A stretch of 64,000 nt of DNA from UBA6522 sp965205045 (GCA_965205045.1 OZ242031.1:186001-250000); one strand, 5' to 3'; positions 1-9,265 are shown, numbered from the stretch's first letter. The notes: generated by a model not told the origin, from the letters alone. Program-made: numbers and translations.

Positions 1-2241
1 GGCGCCCTCCGCCATGCCTTCGGCCAGCATCCAGTCGCCGAGGGTGGCGTGCACCTCGGCGTCCAGCGGCGTGACCATGATCAGGTCGTCGTAGACGGCG
101 ATGGCGTCTTCGGGGCGGCCGGCTTCGTGCAGCCAGGTGCCCAGCCGCCGCAGGGCGCGCGGCGAGTAGCCGCCGAGCCGCCAGTAGGCCTCCAGGGTGT
201 CCATCGCCTCCGGGCGCCGGCCGAGTTCGTCGTAGGCCATGGCCATGGGGATGTAGGCGTCGCCGTCGTCGACGTAGTCGGGGTAGGTCTCCACCGCGGT
301 CTGCGCCCGGTTCAGCACCTCCTCCCAGTCGCCTCCGTCCAGTGCCCGGTAGGTTGCCTGGGTGAGACCCTTCCACTCATCCAGCACGTCCAGTACGGCG
401 CGGAACTCGGCCTCCAGAAAGTCCCGGAAGCCGCGGTCCAGGTCCTCCGGCGCTATGCCCAGGCCCTGGCGAATCGCCGCGACGGTATCGAGGCCCTCGG
501 CGAAGCCCGTCAGCATGTCCACAAGCCCCTGCTGGCCCCATTCCCGGGCGATGTACTGGCACAGCAGTCCGGCCTGGGTATAGGAGACGATCACCTGGCC
601 TTCGTAGGTGGGGCGCATGAAGCCGCCGTCCAGTTCGGCGACGGGCAGGAAGCGGTCGTCCGCCATGGCTTCCAGCACCCGCACCGGGATGTGCCGGCCG
701 CGCAGCGGGCCGGTGCTCCACTCCTCGAACACCGAAACGCCCTCGCTGAACCAGCGCGGCACCAGGTTGCCGGTGGCCTCCAGGGTGAAGATGTGGGCGA
801 TCTCGTGCCACAGCGTCGTGCCCCAGTGGAACTCGCCCTCGCGGCTGCCGGAGGGGCTGTCCATGGCCACCAGGTAGCCGAACGCCACGCCCAGCAGGCC
901 GATGCCGGGCAGGCCCAGGGTGCGGACTGCGAAGTCGTCGTGCTCCGGGTAGAGCTCGACCACGACGTCTTCCTGCAGCTCGAACTGGTAGCGCTCCGTG
1001 AAAGCCCGAACGCTGTCGGTGACCAGATCGGTGACGTAGGCATCAATGACGGACGCCTCGTCCTTGTGGAGACGCAGGAGCATTCCGGGGGGGGTGGAGG
1101 TTTCCCCGAGTGCAGCGGTTGTTTCCGCGGAAACATCGGCGGTGATCCCGCCGGACACGGCGGTGGTTTCCGCAATCGCATCCTCGCCGACCTGCGGCAC
1201 GCTGACCTCCGGCGGCGGCAGCTCGCGCCTGAGGACCACGAAGTTGTCGAAGCTGTCGATCAGCCGGAGCGTGTTGACGGTCTGGGCGCTGAACGGATCG
1301 CCCCGGTAGGCCAGCGCCAGGTGGGCCTGCGCCTCGTCGACGCGATTCTGGCGCAGCAGGTTGACGCCCAGTTCGGCGTGGGCGGTCCAGAGGTCGGGCT
1401 GGATGCGCACCGCCTCGAACAGCAGTTCGACGGCCTCCCGGTAGCGCCGGTTGATGAGGTGGTAGTAGGCGGGGGTCGCGTAGATCTCGCCGTAGGAGGG
1501 GTTGTAGGCCAGGGCCCGATCGGTCCACTCGCTGCCGGCGATGCCCTGGAGCACGTCCGCGGCGGCATGGAGCGCGTAGACCTCCAGCGGCGGCAGTTCC
1601 TGCGCCTCGGCGATCTCCAGCGCCTCGTCCAGGTCTTCCCGGGCGCGCGCCGCCGCGCCGACCTCCAGGCTCATCCGCGCCGCGATCAGGTGCGCTTCCA
1701 GGTGCCGCCCGTCGCCGTCCAGCACCTCCTCCACGAGGGTCCTGGCACGGCTCTCGAAGCGGCCCAGGGCGACCGCCGCGATGCCCAGTTTGGCGGGCGT
1801 ATAGTCCTCGTTCAGGTCCAGCGCCTCGATGAACAGCCGGGCGGCCTCGTCCGCCTGGTGGGTCGCCAGGAACAGCCGCCCCCAGCGGTGCCGGACGGTA
1901 AAGGACTCCGGGTCCAGCTCCAGCGCGGTGCGGAAGAAGGCATTGGCGGCCTGAAGGTCGCCGAGCCGCCAGGCCGCTTCGGCGCGAACGACGGCGTCGA
2001 GGCTCTCCGCGGAGACCCGCGTGTAACAGGCCGCCGCCTCGGCCCGCTCGCCGCGGTGGTAAAGCCCGTCGCAGGGCTGCAGCACGGGGTCCCGGTCAGG
2101 GTAGTAATCGAACGGCTGTGCGCCGATGGACTGCGCCGAGGCGGTTGAGGCGAACGCCGCGACCCCGACTGCGACAACCGCCATCGCGGCCACCGCCATC
2201 GCGGCCACCGCCAGGCAGGTCGCTGGAGCCCGGCGGCTCAT
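1..2241 (-). CDS. secreted TPR protein with gluzincin-type metallopeptidase domain (partial)
   Basis: Reads leftward from ATG at 2241 and is still open at base 1, so the C terminus lies outside the window (747 codons present). The first ~36 residues are a hydrophobic Ala/Val signal peptide ending near FASTASAQ. Residues ~50-330 look like TPR hairpins. A short Thr/Ala-rich linker follows (around bases 1100-1190). The metallopeptidase part has HEIAH at about residues 479-483 (bases 793-807) and a Glu in WFSEG about 20 residues later, the HExxH...E pattern of gluzincins (peptidase MA-like). TPR-like sequence resumes afterwards. Inference: a periplasmic or surface peptidase/scaffold of unknown substrate, probably co-transcribed with the caspase-like and vWA genes upstream. 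Confidence 0.85.
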   Translation of the reverse strand, partial: MSRRAPATCLAVAAMAVAAMAVVAVGVAAFASTASAQSIGAQPFDYYPDRDPVLQPCDGLYHRGERAEAAACYTRVSAESLDAVVRAEAAWRLGDLQAANAFFRTALELDPESFTVRHRWGRLFLATHQADEAARLFIEALDLNEDYTPAKLGIAAVALGRFESRARTLVEEVLDGDGRHLEAHLIAARMSLEVGAAARAREDLDEALEIAEAQELPPLEVYALHAAADVLQGIAGSEWTDRALAYNPSYGEIYATPAYYHLINRRYREAVELLFEAVRIQPDLWTAHAELGVNLLRQNRVDEAQAHLALAYRGDPFSAQTVNTLRLIDSFDNFVVLRRELPPPEVSVPQVGEDAIAETTAVSGGITADVSAETTAALGETSTPPGMLLRLHKDEASVIDAYVTDLVTDSVRAFTERYQFELQEDVVVELYPEHDDFAVRTLGLPGIGLLGVAFGYLVAMDSPSGSREGEFHWGTTLWHEIAHIFTLEATGNLVPRWFSEGVSVFEEWSTGPLRGRHIPVRVLEAMADDRFLPVAELDGGFMRPTYEGQVIVSYTQAGLLCQYIAREWGQQGLVDMLTGFAEGLDTVAAIRQGLGIAPEDLDRGFRDFLEAEFRAVLDVLDEWKGLTQATYRALDGGDWEEVLNRAQTAVETYPDYVDDGDAYIPMAMAYDELGRRPEAMDTLEAYWRLGGYSPRALRRLGTWLHEAGRPEDAIAVYDDLIMVTPLDAEVHATLGDWMLAEGMAEGA

Positions 2242-2349
2242 GGCCCGAGAGCCCGTGAATCGGGAGCCCGTGGCCTGACTGTCACCAACCCCGAAGCCCC
2301 TGGCCCGCCAGCCCCTGGCCCGGCATCCCGCGAAATGCACCGCGCGCCG

Positions 2350-3360
2350 CTATTCCTCGGCGCGGGCATCGTCGATTCGCTGCTGGACCAGCGCCAACTC
2401 GAGCAGCAGGGCCTGCAGTTCGTTCAGGTAGACATCGCTTTCCATCTCGTTTCGCCGGGCGCGCAGGGCCTGGATCCGGCCCTCCAGGTCATCGAGTTCC
2501 GCGAACATCCGCTCCAGTTCCTGGGTCAGCGCCACCCGGGCCGCCAGCCGCGCGGCGGTGAAGGACTCCGCCGGCTCGCCCGTGAGTTGCGGGTGCTCGG
2601 TGGCCAGCGTGCCCTCGTTCTCGTAGCTCTCGGCCACCATCCGCTCGGTGTAGTCGAAGGCCTCCTGCGCGGTGACGATGCCGTTGCGGTTGGTGTCGGC
2701 GCTCTCGCTGGACAGCGCCGCCGTCCAGTGCTCGGCGAAGCGCGTGGCGTTGCGCTCGCCGCCGCTGCGGGTGGCGGTGATCAGCGTGCGCCCTTCCCGC
2801 TCCCAGGACTCCAGCACCGCGCCGCTTGCGCTGGTGGCGTTGACCACCAGTTGGCGGCCGGCGGGCACGGCGCCGAGCAGTTCGCCCAGTTCCTCGCCGT
2901 CGACATCGCGGCCCGGCAGGTTGTACTTGTAGGCGTAACCGTCGTAGGTGCCGTGGCCGACCAGGAAGACCGCCAGGGTATCGGCGGGCGTGACGGTCTC
3001 GGCCAGTCCCTGCAGCGCTTCGGCGAGCGCCTCCCGGGTGGCGTCCTCGCCGTTCAGCAGCGTGACCCGGGCGTCGCCGCCCAGCGAGCGCGCCGCGGCA
3101 TCGGCGAGTGTTTCGGTCTGCGCCAGGAACCGGTTGGCATAGGCGGGCTCGCCGCCCAGGCCGCCGACAATGAGGTAATACAGCTCCGCCTGCGCCGCCG
3201 GCGCCACCCACAGCGGCGTCAGCAGCAGAGCCAGGCGAATCGCAGTCTGCCGCAACGCAGTCAGCAGGAACAGGGTGGGCAGCAGCGCCAGCCGCAACGC
3301 GTTCAGCCGCAACCGAGTCGGCCACAGCGCCGGCCGCAGCGCCGGCCGCAGCGTCCTCAC
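2350..3360 (-). CDS. secreted caspase-like (C13/C14-type) fold protein without the nucleophile Cys
   Basis: 336 residues starting at GTG 3360, whose GTGA overlaps the stop of the vWA gene, so translational coupling is likely. A basic/hydrophobic N terminus ending PAAQA is a signal peptide. The core has LVGHGTYDGYAYKYNLPG, the His-containing strand-turn of caspase/legumain-like folds, then VVNATSASGA, where active relatives have a Cys one to five residues before the S-G. No Cys is present there, so the protease is probably inactive. The segment TDTNRNG-like loop followed by an AEAF-type helix (about residues 240-260) is typical of this family. The last ~60 residues form a coiled coil rich in Leu/Glu/Arg. 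Likely periplasmic partner of the upstream vWA protein. Confidence 0.75.
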   Translation of the reverse strand: MRTLRPALRPALWPTRLRLNALRLALLPTLFLLTALRQTAIRLALLLTPLWVAPAAQAELYYLIVGGLGGEPAYANRFLAQTETLADAAARSLGGDARVTLLNGEDATREALAEALQGLAETVTPADTLAVFLVGHGTYDGYAYKYNLPGRDVDGEELGELLGAVPAGRQLVVNATSASGAVLESWEREGRTLITATRSGGERNATRFAEHWTAALSSESADTNRNGIVTAQEAFDYTERMVAESYENEGTLATEHPQLTGEPAESFTAARLAARVALTQELERMFAELDDLEGRIQALRARRNEMESDVYLNELQALLLELALVQQRIDDARAEE

Positions 3361-5615
3361 AGCCGCCCCCAGAACAGCCGCAGCACCCACTCGCCGGCCT
3401 TGAGCAACAGCAGCAGCAGGAACACGAAGGGCATGTTCCACAGGTCCAGCAATTCCCGTTCGACGATGCCCGCCTCGGAGAACTGAATCGTCTCCGTCAG
3501 CTCGTCCAACTGTCCCAGGGTGAAGTAGCGGCCCCCGGTCAGCGAGGCGAGGCGCTCCAGCAGCGGGCGGTTCTGCTGGATCTGGAAGTGTTCGGAGATC
3601 CCGGTGGCGCGCCGTACCGAATAGTCGGCCCGGCCCAGGGTCTCCTCGCCCAGGTCGGCGCGGGCTTCGAAGCGGTACAGCCCGGCGGCATCGGCGACCA
3701 CCGTCGCCTCGTAGGCGCCCGGCTCGCCGGCCACCGGCTGCATGACCACCGGCTCCGCGGCGGCGGGACCGCCGGCGATGGCGTCGCCCGATACCGACAG
3801 CTCCACGCTGGCGTCGCCGATGGGCTCGAAACCGCCGTCGCGGACCCGCGCCCGGAGCACCACCTCGTCCTCGTCCACGTAGTACGGCCGCTCCGCGGTG
3901 AGCACCACCCGCTCCGGCGTGGCCGAGACCAGCGCGTGCAGGATCTGGCGCCAGAACGTCTCGTGCCGCTGGTCCTCCGACGGCAACTGCATCTGCCACC
4001 GCCAGGTGCCTCCGCTGGCCAGCACGTAGACCTGGCCGCGGCCGAAGCGCTGGTGAACCAGCAGCGGCTGCGCGGTGCCCCGGACCTCGGCCTCCAGCAG
4101 GGTCACCGCGCCGGGCTTGACCGCGCCCACGTACTGGAAGTCCGCGATGTCCGGCATCCCCAGCCAGAGTTCCCGGTTGGTCTCGCGGTCCGCGTCCAGG
4201 CGGGTCACCAGGGACTCCTGGCCCTCGGCGGTCAGCTCGACCGGCACCGGCACGCGCATGAAGCTGGCCGCGTCCAGGTCCGGAAGCTGCACCGGCAGCG
4301 CTTCGGCCACCACGCTGTTGCCCCAGCCGCCGTCGGCGAGGCCGCGCCGCCCGCCCAGCATCAGCAGGCTGCCGCCGCGCTCGCTGACGAAGTCCCGGAT
4401 GTTGTCCTGCTGTTCCTCGGTCAGCCCGGCCGCCGAGAAGCTGCCGATGACGAGCCCGTCGTACCGGAACAGCGTTTCGCGGTCCCCGGGGAAGCCGCCC
4501 TCCAGTTCGTCCGGGGAATCGATGCCCTGGCGGTAGAACTTGTTCGGCGTGGTCCGCAGCAGGCTGGCCAGGCGCACGGCCGCGTCCTCGTCCACCGCCC
4601 GGCGGATGAACTTGTACTCCCAGCGCGGCTCGCCTTCCACGTACAGGATCGAGCGCCGCGCCTCGGGCACCGCCACCGTGCGGTACTGGGTGTTGTTGGT
4701 GACGTTGCCCTCCCCGGGCAGCGGATCGAGGCTGAAGCGCAGGTCCTTCACGCCGGCATCGCCCACGTCGAATTCCACCCAGCGGGTGGTGATCCCGGCG
4801 CCCGCGGGCAGGGTCACCTCCTCGGAGGCCATGACCGCATCGCCGTCGTAGACCCGCAGCCGGGCCTCGCCCGGCTCGGCATAGCGGATGCCGACCTGGG
4901 CGCTGATCCTGGAGCCCGGCATGACCTGATCCGAGACGGCCACGCTCTCGAGCTCGATATCCTCGGGTATGGACTCGCGGCCGACGCCGACCGCGTGCAC
5001 CGGCACGCCGTAGCCGGCGATCTCCGCCAGGCGCGCGGCGTCGAGCTCGCCCGGGTTGTCGGCGCCGTCGCTGATCAGCACCACCGCGCCCAGGGCCGAC
5101 GAACGCGCCTCCCCGAGCACGTCCACCAGCGCGCTGCCGATGCGGGTGGCGTCGCCGGGGGCCGGCACGTCGTAGAGCCCGCCGATGGCTTCGGATGCGC
5201 CGGCGAAGGCGTACGGGCGCACCTCGAACAGCTCGGCCAGGTCGTCCAGCGCGCCGTCCTCCAGCGCCGCCACGGCCTGCTGCAGGCGGGATTCCCCGCC
5301 CTCGCCGTAGCTCATGCTGGCGGAGGTGTCCAGCAGCAGCGCCACGGAATTTTCCTGGGCGCGCAGGGTCTGGGTGGACAGCGAGGGCCGCCACAGCAAC
5401 GTCAGGATGACCGCCACCGTGGCAACCTGGAACAGGCCGACCACGGCGAGCCGGGGCGCCGAAAGCGTATCCCGCCGCCTGGACAGGCTGACCCCGATCG
5501 CCGCCGCCGCCGCTACCACGCCCGAGGCCAGCAGCCAGACGGGCCAGCCGCTCGCAAGGACCGGTTCGCCGTTCTCGAAGACGGTGGGGGAATACTTGAA
5601 GAGAAACTCAAACAC
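3357..5615 (-). CDS. inner-membrane von Willebrand A domain protein with glutamine-amidotransferase-like domain
   Basis: 752 residues from GTG 5615 (VFEFLFKYSPT); an in-frame upstream extension to 5699 exists but looks non-coding. Two N-terminal membrane helices (about residues 20-40 and 55-75) precede a vWA domain with MIDAS motif DTSAS and downstream ISDGADN. A second domain (about residues 330-420) with LVIGSF and LLMLGGRRGLADGG resembles the GATase1-like fold found in large bacterial vWA proteins. Beta-sandwich segments follow, and a last membrane helix (FVFLLLLLLKAGEWVL) ends the protein. Such proteins sit in Bat/MoxR-type envelope-stress clusters. It is head of a leftward operon with the caspase-like gene (4-nt overlap) and probably the TPR peptidase. 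Confidence 0.85.
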   Translation of the reverse strand: MFEFLFKYSPTVFENGEPVLASGWPVWLLASGVVAAAAAIGVSLSRRRDTLSAPRLAVVGLFQVATVAVILTLLWRPSLSTQTLRAQENSVALLLDTSASMSYGEGGESRLQQAVAALEDGALDDLAELFEVRPYAFAGASEAIGGLYDVPAPGDATRIGSALVDVLGEARSSALGAVVLISDGADNPGELDAARLAEIAGYGVPVHAVGVGRESIPEDIELESVAVSDQVMPGSRISAQVGIRYAEPGEARLRVYDGDAVMASEEVTLPAGAGITTRWVEFDVGDAGVKDLRFSLDPLPGEGNVTNNTQYRTVAVPEARRSILYVEGEPRWEYKFIRRAVDEDAAVRLASLLRTTPNKFYRQGIDSPDELEGGFPGDRETLFRYDGLVIGSFSAAGLTEEQQDNIRDFVSERGGSLLMLGGRRGLADGGWGNSVVAEALPVQLPDLDAASFMRVPVPVELTAEGQESLVTRLDADRETNRELWLGMPDIADFQYVGAVKPGAVTLLEAEVRGTAQPLLVHQRFGRGQVYVLASGGTWRWQMQLPSEDQRHETFWRQILHALVSATPERVVLTAERPYYVDEDEVVLRARVRDGGFEPIGDASVELSVSGDAIAGGPAAAEPVVMQPVAGEPGAYEATVVADAAGLYRFEARADLGEETLGRADYSVRRATGISEHFQIQQNRPLLERLASLTGGRYFTLGQLDELTETIQFSEAGIVERELLDLWNMPFVFLLLLLLKAGEWVLRLFWGRL

Positions 5616-5724
5616 GGTGATCCGATACCGCCCGGGAGCGCCGATTTGCAGCCGCCGATGATAGCACCACGGACCGCGCCCGCAGCGGCGGCCGCTCACC
5701 GTGCCGTGATAAAGTAGCCGCGAA
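5616..5724. promoter_or_regulatory. divergent promoter region, vWA operon / DUF4159 gene
   Basis: The only space between the leftward vWA operon and the rightward DUF4159 gene. On the + strand TGATAAAGT (about 5706-5714) resembles an extended -10 box, very close to the ATG at 5725. No convincing -35 box was found for either direction. Assigned from gene arrangement more than from motifs. Confidence 0.35.
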
Positions 5725-6525
5725 ATGCAGACCCTGGTTCACTACGCCAAACTGCTCCTTGCCGGCGCCGCCGCTGCCGCTGTGCCGCCGGCCGTTCTTG
5801 CCCAGCATCTCCCGTCCCCGCAGCAATCCCCGCTATTGACCGAGTCGCCCATCGCGGAGTTCCAGTTTTCGCGGCTCATCTACCCCAGCGGCTACGGCTG
5901 GGGCCGCGGCTCGGCGCTGGTGGACTGGCCCGACGCCGAGTACCACTTCATGCAGGGCCTCACCCGCCTCACCCGGGTCGACGGCGCCATCGTCAGCCGC
6001 CACGACGGCAACGGCGGCCGCATGGTGAGCCTGCGCGACGACGCGCTGTTCGACTACCCGTGGCTCTACGCCGTGGAGGTGGGCGACTGGTACCTGGACG
6101 AGTTCGAGGCCGCGCGGCTGCGGGAGTACCTGCTCCGCGGCGGATTCCTCATGGTGGACGACTTTCACGGCAGCCGCGGCTGGTACGGCTTCAACGAATC
6201 CCTCAAGCGGGTCTTCCCGGACCGGCCCTGGGTCGAGATCCCCGAAAGCGACGAAGTCATGCATGTTCTCTACGACCTGGACAAGAGCACCCAGATCCCC
6301 GGGGTGCGCGCCCTGTACAGCGGGCGAACCTGGGAAGAAGACGGCTTCAACCCCCACTGGCGGGGCATCTACGACGACAAGGGCCGCCTGCTCGTCGCCA
6401 TCAACTTCAACATGGACCTGGGCGACGCCTGGGAGCACGCGGACACCCCAAGCTATCCCGAGCCCATGACGGCGATGGCCTACCGCTTTGCCGTCAACTA
6501 CGTCATCTACGCGATGACGCACTGA
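5725..6525 (+). CDS. secreted DUF4159 domain protein
   Basis: 266 residues. Signal peptide of ~26 residues ending PAVLAQ. The mature part matches the DUF4159 pattern: an early F-x-F-x-R-L-x-Y region, then MQGLTRLTRVDG, YPWLYAVEVGDW, and the strongly conserved GGFLMVDDFHG, followed by MHVLYDL and a C-terminal NYVIYAMTH helix. DUF4159 proteins adopt a GATase1-like fold and regularly accompany vWA/MoxR gene clusters; their function is not established. Divergent from, and probably functionally tied to, the vWA operon. Confidence 0.85.
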   Translation: MQTLVHYAKLLLAGAAAAAVPPAVLAQHLPSPQQSPLLTESPIAEFQFSRLIYPSGYGWGRGSALVDWPDAEYHFMQGLTRLTRVDGAIVSRHDGNGGRMVSLRDDALFDYPWLYAVEVGDWYLDEFEAARLREYLLRGGFLMVDDFHGSRGWYGFNESLKRVFPDRPWVEIPESDEVMHVLYDLDKSTQIPGVRALYSGRTWEEDGFNPHWRGIYDDKGRLLVAINFNMDLGDAWEHADTPSYPEPMTAMAYRFAVNYVIYAMTH

Positions 6526-6592
6526 GGCCGGCGCGAGCGCGTCGGCCGAATGCGCCTGCCGGGTAACGCGCCTGCCGGAAAACCCGTCCGGG

Positions 6593-6874
6593 CTAGCCGC
6601 CCATCCCCATGCCGCCCATGCCCTGGGGCCGGCTGTCGAACTCTTCCTCGGAGACGCTGCCGTTGCCGTCGGCGTCCCAGGCGGTCAACAGGTCGTCCGC
6701 AGTCACGAATCCACCCTGAACGGGCGGCGCCGCGGCCAGTTCCTCGGCGGAAATCGCGCCGTCCGAGTCCGAATCCAAGCCGGCAAAGGTCAAGGGGGCC
6801 ATGCCCTGCGCCAGCGCGAATTGCGCTGCGAACGCCAGAAGCAATGCCGTGGGGGCAAGAATGATTTTCTTCAC
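6593..6874 (-). CDS. small secreted EF-hand protein
   Basis: 93 residues from GTG 6874, preceded by AGGGAG at good spacing. A signal peptide of ~23 residues (ending FALAQG) precedes two canonical 12-residue Ca-binding loops, DSDSDGAISAEE and DADGNGSVSEEE, each with acidic residues at positions 1, 3, 5 and 12. The Met/Gly-rich tail (GMGGMGMGG) is low complexity. Likely a periplasmic Ca2+-binding protein; partner unknown. It is monocistronic between convergent and co-directional neighbours. Confidence 0.85.
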   Translation of the reverse strand: MKKIILAPTALLLAFAAQFALAQGMAPLTFAGLDSDSDGAISAEELAAAPPVQGGFVTADDLLTAWDADGNGSVSEEEFDSRPQGMGGMGMGG

Positions 6875-7076
6875 TGTGGTTGTCTCCCTGGTAAAAATCC
6901 AGTTGTCACTTGTTGGCCGATTCGCTCGACAGTCGCAAAGACTACGGCCGCGCAGGGGCGCTGCGCAATGCCTCTTGGGTATTCTTGACATAGGAAGCCG
7001 GCGCCCGCTGACGCAACCTCGACTGCGTGAACGGCTCGCAGGACATCGCCCGATCGGTCGCGGCCACCGAACGAAG

Positions 7077-8279
7077 CTACGGCTCCGGCGCCAGCCTCGC
7101 CACGCTCCACGCCAGCACCAGCGACAGCACCGTGCAGATGGCGCCGCCGATCGCCACGGTGATGCCCAGCCCGTGGACGTCGGCGATGGCGCCGATGATC
7201 ACGCTGCCCAGCGCCGGCGCGGAGAAGGCCACCGCGGCCCAGAGGCTGAGCACCCGCCCGCGCATGGTTTCCGCGACGATGGTCTGGATGCGCGCCTGGG
7301 AGCCCACGCCCACCAGCGTCAGCGAGAAGCCGAGCACGGCCACCAGGCCGATGCCCGGCACGTAGCTGGACGTCGCGCCGAGCAGCGTCATGAGGACGCC
7401 GGTGGCCACGGTGCCGAACACCGTGGACCACAGCAGCCTGTTGCCGGAACCGATGACCGTCAGGTAGAACCCGGCCACCACGGCGCCCGCGCCCGATACC
7501 GAGGTCAGCGTGGCCAGGGTGCTGCTGCCGCCGCCGTAGATGCTGCCCGCGAACGCCGGCAGCATGACGATGACGGCGCGCCCGAACAGCGCCGACAGCG
7601 CCACGATGATGAGTTGCAGGCGGATATCCACGTGCGCGACCGTGTAGTCGATGCCGTCCTTCAACTCCGCGAAGAAGTGGCTCTGCTCGCCCCCGGAGCG
7701 GGCCCTGCGCAGCTTCACCAGCAGCAGCGCCAGCAGCATCGCGAGATAGGTCGCGGCGTTGATGGCGAACGCCGACGCCAGCCCCGCCGTGGCGATGGCC
7801 ACGCCCGCGATCGCCGGACCGAGAAAGCGCGAAACGTTGAAGACGATGGACTGCGCGGCCACCGCGGGCGCCAGCAACTCGTCCGGCACGAGGCTCGGGA
7901 TCAGCGACATCCGCACCGGCTGGAACGCGCTGCTGACGATGCCCAGGCACATGGTGATGGCGAACAGCAGGTAGATGTCGATGACCTGAATCAGCACCAG
8001 CGCGAACAGCAGCGCCGCCAGCAGGCCGTTGAGCACGTTGGCGGCGAAGGCCACGGTCTTGCGGTGCAGGCGGTCGGCGAGCACGCCGAACAGCGGCCCG
8101 AAGAACATGATGGGCAGGAATTCGGACAGCGCGATGATCCCGAGCCAGGTCTCGGACTCGGTCAGCTCCCAGGCCAGCCAGCCGATGGCGACCCGCTGGA
8201 TCCACAGGCCGTGCAGCGAGAAGGTGCTGCCCACCAGGTAGATGGAGAAGTTGCGGTTGCGCAGGACGGGGGCGAACAT
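7077..8279 (-). CDS. MFS transporter (EntS/MFS_3-like)
   Basis: 400 residues from ATG 8279, overlapping the murU stop by one base (TGATG). About 12 hydrophobic helices are visible. The loop after helix 2 reads GVLADRLHRKTVAFAANVLN, the MFS signature (G-x-L-a-D-R-x-x-R-k/r), and the second half has ETMRGRVLSLW, typical of the DUF894/EntS-like exporters. Substrate cannot be told from sequence. Tight coupling to murU raises the possibility that it handles a cell-wall precursor or sugar, but this is inference from position only. Confidence 0.85.
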   Translation of the reverse strand: MFAPVLRNRNFSIYLVGSTFSLHGLWIQRVAIGWLAWELTESETWLGIIALSEFLPIMFFGPLFGVLADRLHRKTVAFAANVLNGLLAALLFALVLIQVIDIYLLFAITMCLGIVSSAFQPVRMSLIPSLVPDELLAPAVAAQSIVFNVSRFLGPAIAGVAIATAGLASAFAINAATYLAMLLALLLVKLRRARSGGEQSHFFAELKDGIDYTVAHVDIRLQLIIVALSALFGRAVIVMLPAFAGSIYGGGSSTLATLTSVSGAGAVVAGFYLTVIGSGNRLLWSTVFGTVATGVLMTLLGATSSYVPGIGLVAVLGFSLTLVGVGSQARIQTIVAETMRGRVLSLWAAVAFSAPALGSVIIGAIADVHGLGITVAIGGAICTVLSLVLAWSVARLAPEP

Positions 8280-9130
8280 CAGCCGGTCCCCATGAGCGCG
8301 CGCGCTTCCGCAAGACGCTCCGGCGTGCCGACGTCGCGCCACAGGCCTTCGTACACTTCGCCCAGCAGCGCGCCCCGGCGCACCGCCGGGTGCAGCACGT
8401 CGCGCAGCGGCCGGATGCCGGGCGCGAGGCCGCGGAACAGCGCCGGGCGCAGCACGGCGATGCCGCTGAAGGTGTGGCGCGGCGGCGCGGCGGCGAGCCG
8501 CCCGTCCGGAGTCAGGCCGAAGTCGCCGTCCGGGTGATGGGGCGGGTTGGGGACGAGCACCAGGTGCCCGGTGTCGGCGGGAGCGCAGCCGAGGCCGGCG
8601 CCGGTTGCGTCCGGGACGCGGCCGGAGCTGGCGCCGGTTTCGTCCGGAGCGCGGCCGAGCCGGGCGCCAGTTTCGTCCGGAGCGCGGCCGAGCCGGGCGC
8701 CAGTTTCATCCGGTGCTCGTCCGAGCCCGGCGCCGGTTGCGCAGGAGGCGCGGCCGAGCCGGGCGCCGGCCTCCCTCAGCGCCGCGAAATCATAGTCCGT
8801 CACCACATCCGTGCTCACCATCAGGAACGCCCCGTCCCCGAGCAGCGGCAGCGCGTGGACGATGCCGCCGGCGGTCTCCAGCGGCGGTTCGCCCTCCTCG
8901 CTGTAGGCCACGGTCTGGCCCCAGGGGGTCGCCTCGCCGACAGCGGAACGGATCTGCCCGCCCCGGTAGGAAAGGTTGATGACGATGTCGCTGAAGTCCG
9001 CGGCCGCGAGCCTCCGCAGGTGGCGCTCAATGAGCGTTTCCGCACCCAGCGACAGCAGCGGCTTGGGCAAATCCGCGGTGAGCGGCCCCATCCGCTCGCC
9101 GCGTCCGGCGGCCAGCAGCATGGCTTTCAC
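8279..9130 (-). CDS. murU: N-acetylmuramate-1-phosphate uridylyltransferase-like nucleotidyltransferase
   Basis: 283 residues from GTG 9130, behind a GGAGG; an upstream GTG at 9160 is an alternative. The N terminus KAMLLAAGRGERMGPLT..PKPLL is the nucleotide-binding signature of sugar nucleotidyltransferases, and the layout (ETAGGIVHALPLLG, STDVVTDYDF, WRDVGTPERLAEA) is that of MurU, which makes UDP-MurNAc in peptidoglycan recycling. Residues ~125-195 are six degenerate copies of an 11-residue unit (TGARLGRAPDE), absent from ordinary MurU. Its position beside divergent lptD matches Pseudomonas, but the kinase gene amgK that normally precedes murU is missing. Confidence 0.8.
   Translation of the reverse strand: MKAMLLAAGRGERMGPLTADLPKPLLSLGAETLIERHLRRLAAADFSDIVINLSYRGGQIRSAVGEATPWGQTVAYSEEGEPPLETAGGIVHALPLLGDGAFLMVSTDVVTDYDFAALREAGARLGRASCATGAGLGRAPDETGARLGRAPDETGARLGRAPDETGASSGRVPDATGAGLGCAPADTGHLVLVPNPPHHPDGDFGLTPDGRLAAAPPRHTFSGIAVLRPALFRGLAPGIRPLRDVLHPAVRRGALLGEVYEGLWRDVGTPERLAEARALMGTG
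8575..8776. repeat. six 33-bp tandem repeats inside murU
   Basis: Six degenerate 33-bp units encode TGARLGRAPDE-type 11-mers; the two central units are nearly identical. The unit is a multiple of three, so copy number changes keep the frame. Confidence 0.9.
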
Positions 9131-9195
9131 CGGCCCCTCCGGGGGCGCGGAAAGCTGCACGCACCTCTCCGGGCGCGTGCGTCGGGCACTCGCGG

Positions 9196-9240
9196 ATTTC
9201 TGTCCAATTCATTGAAGTTATAAAATGAGTGTTACATTGT
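9196..9240. promoter_or_regulatory. AT-rich divergent region murU / lptD
   Basis: The only AT-rich stretch between the two divergent genes. For lptD, TTTCTG (9198-9203 region), a ~16-nt spacer and TATAAA form a weak sigma70-like promoter on the + strand. No -35/-10 pair was assigned to murU. Confidence 0.35.
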
Positions 9241-9265
9241 AGCTGTCTTTGTCCCGCTGACGCCT

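Noticed and set aside
49..2148. A 699-codon open frame on the plus strand
   Set aside because: It is antisense to the TPR metallopeptidase; composition is that of a GC-rich shadow and no domain is visible.
8575..8776. Possible CRISPR-like array
   Set aside because: The units are contiguous without spacers, keep the murU frame and encode 11-residue repeats.
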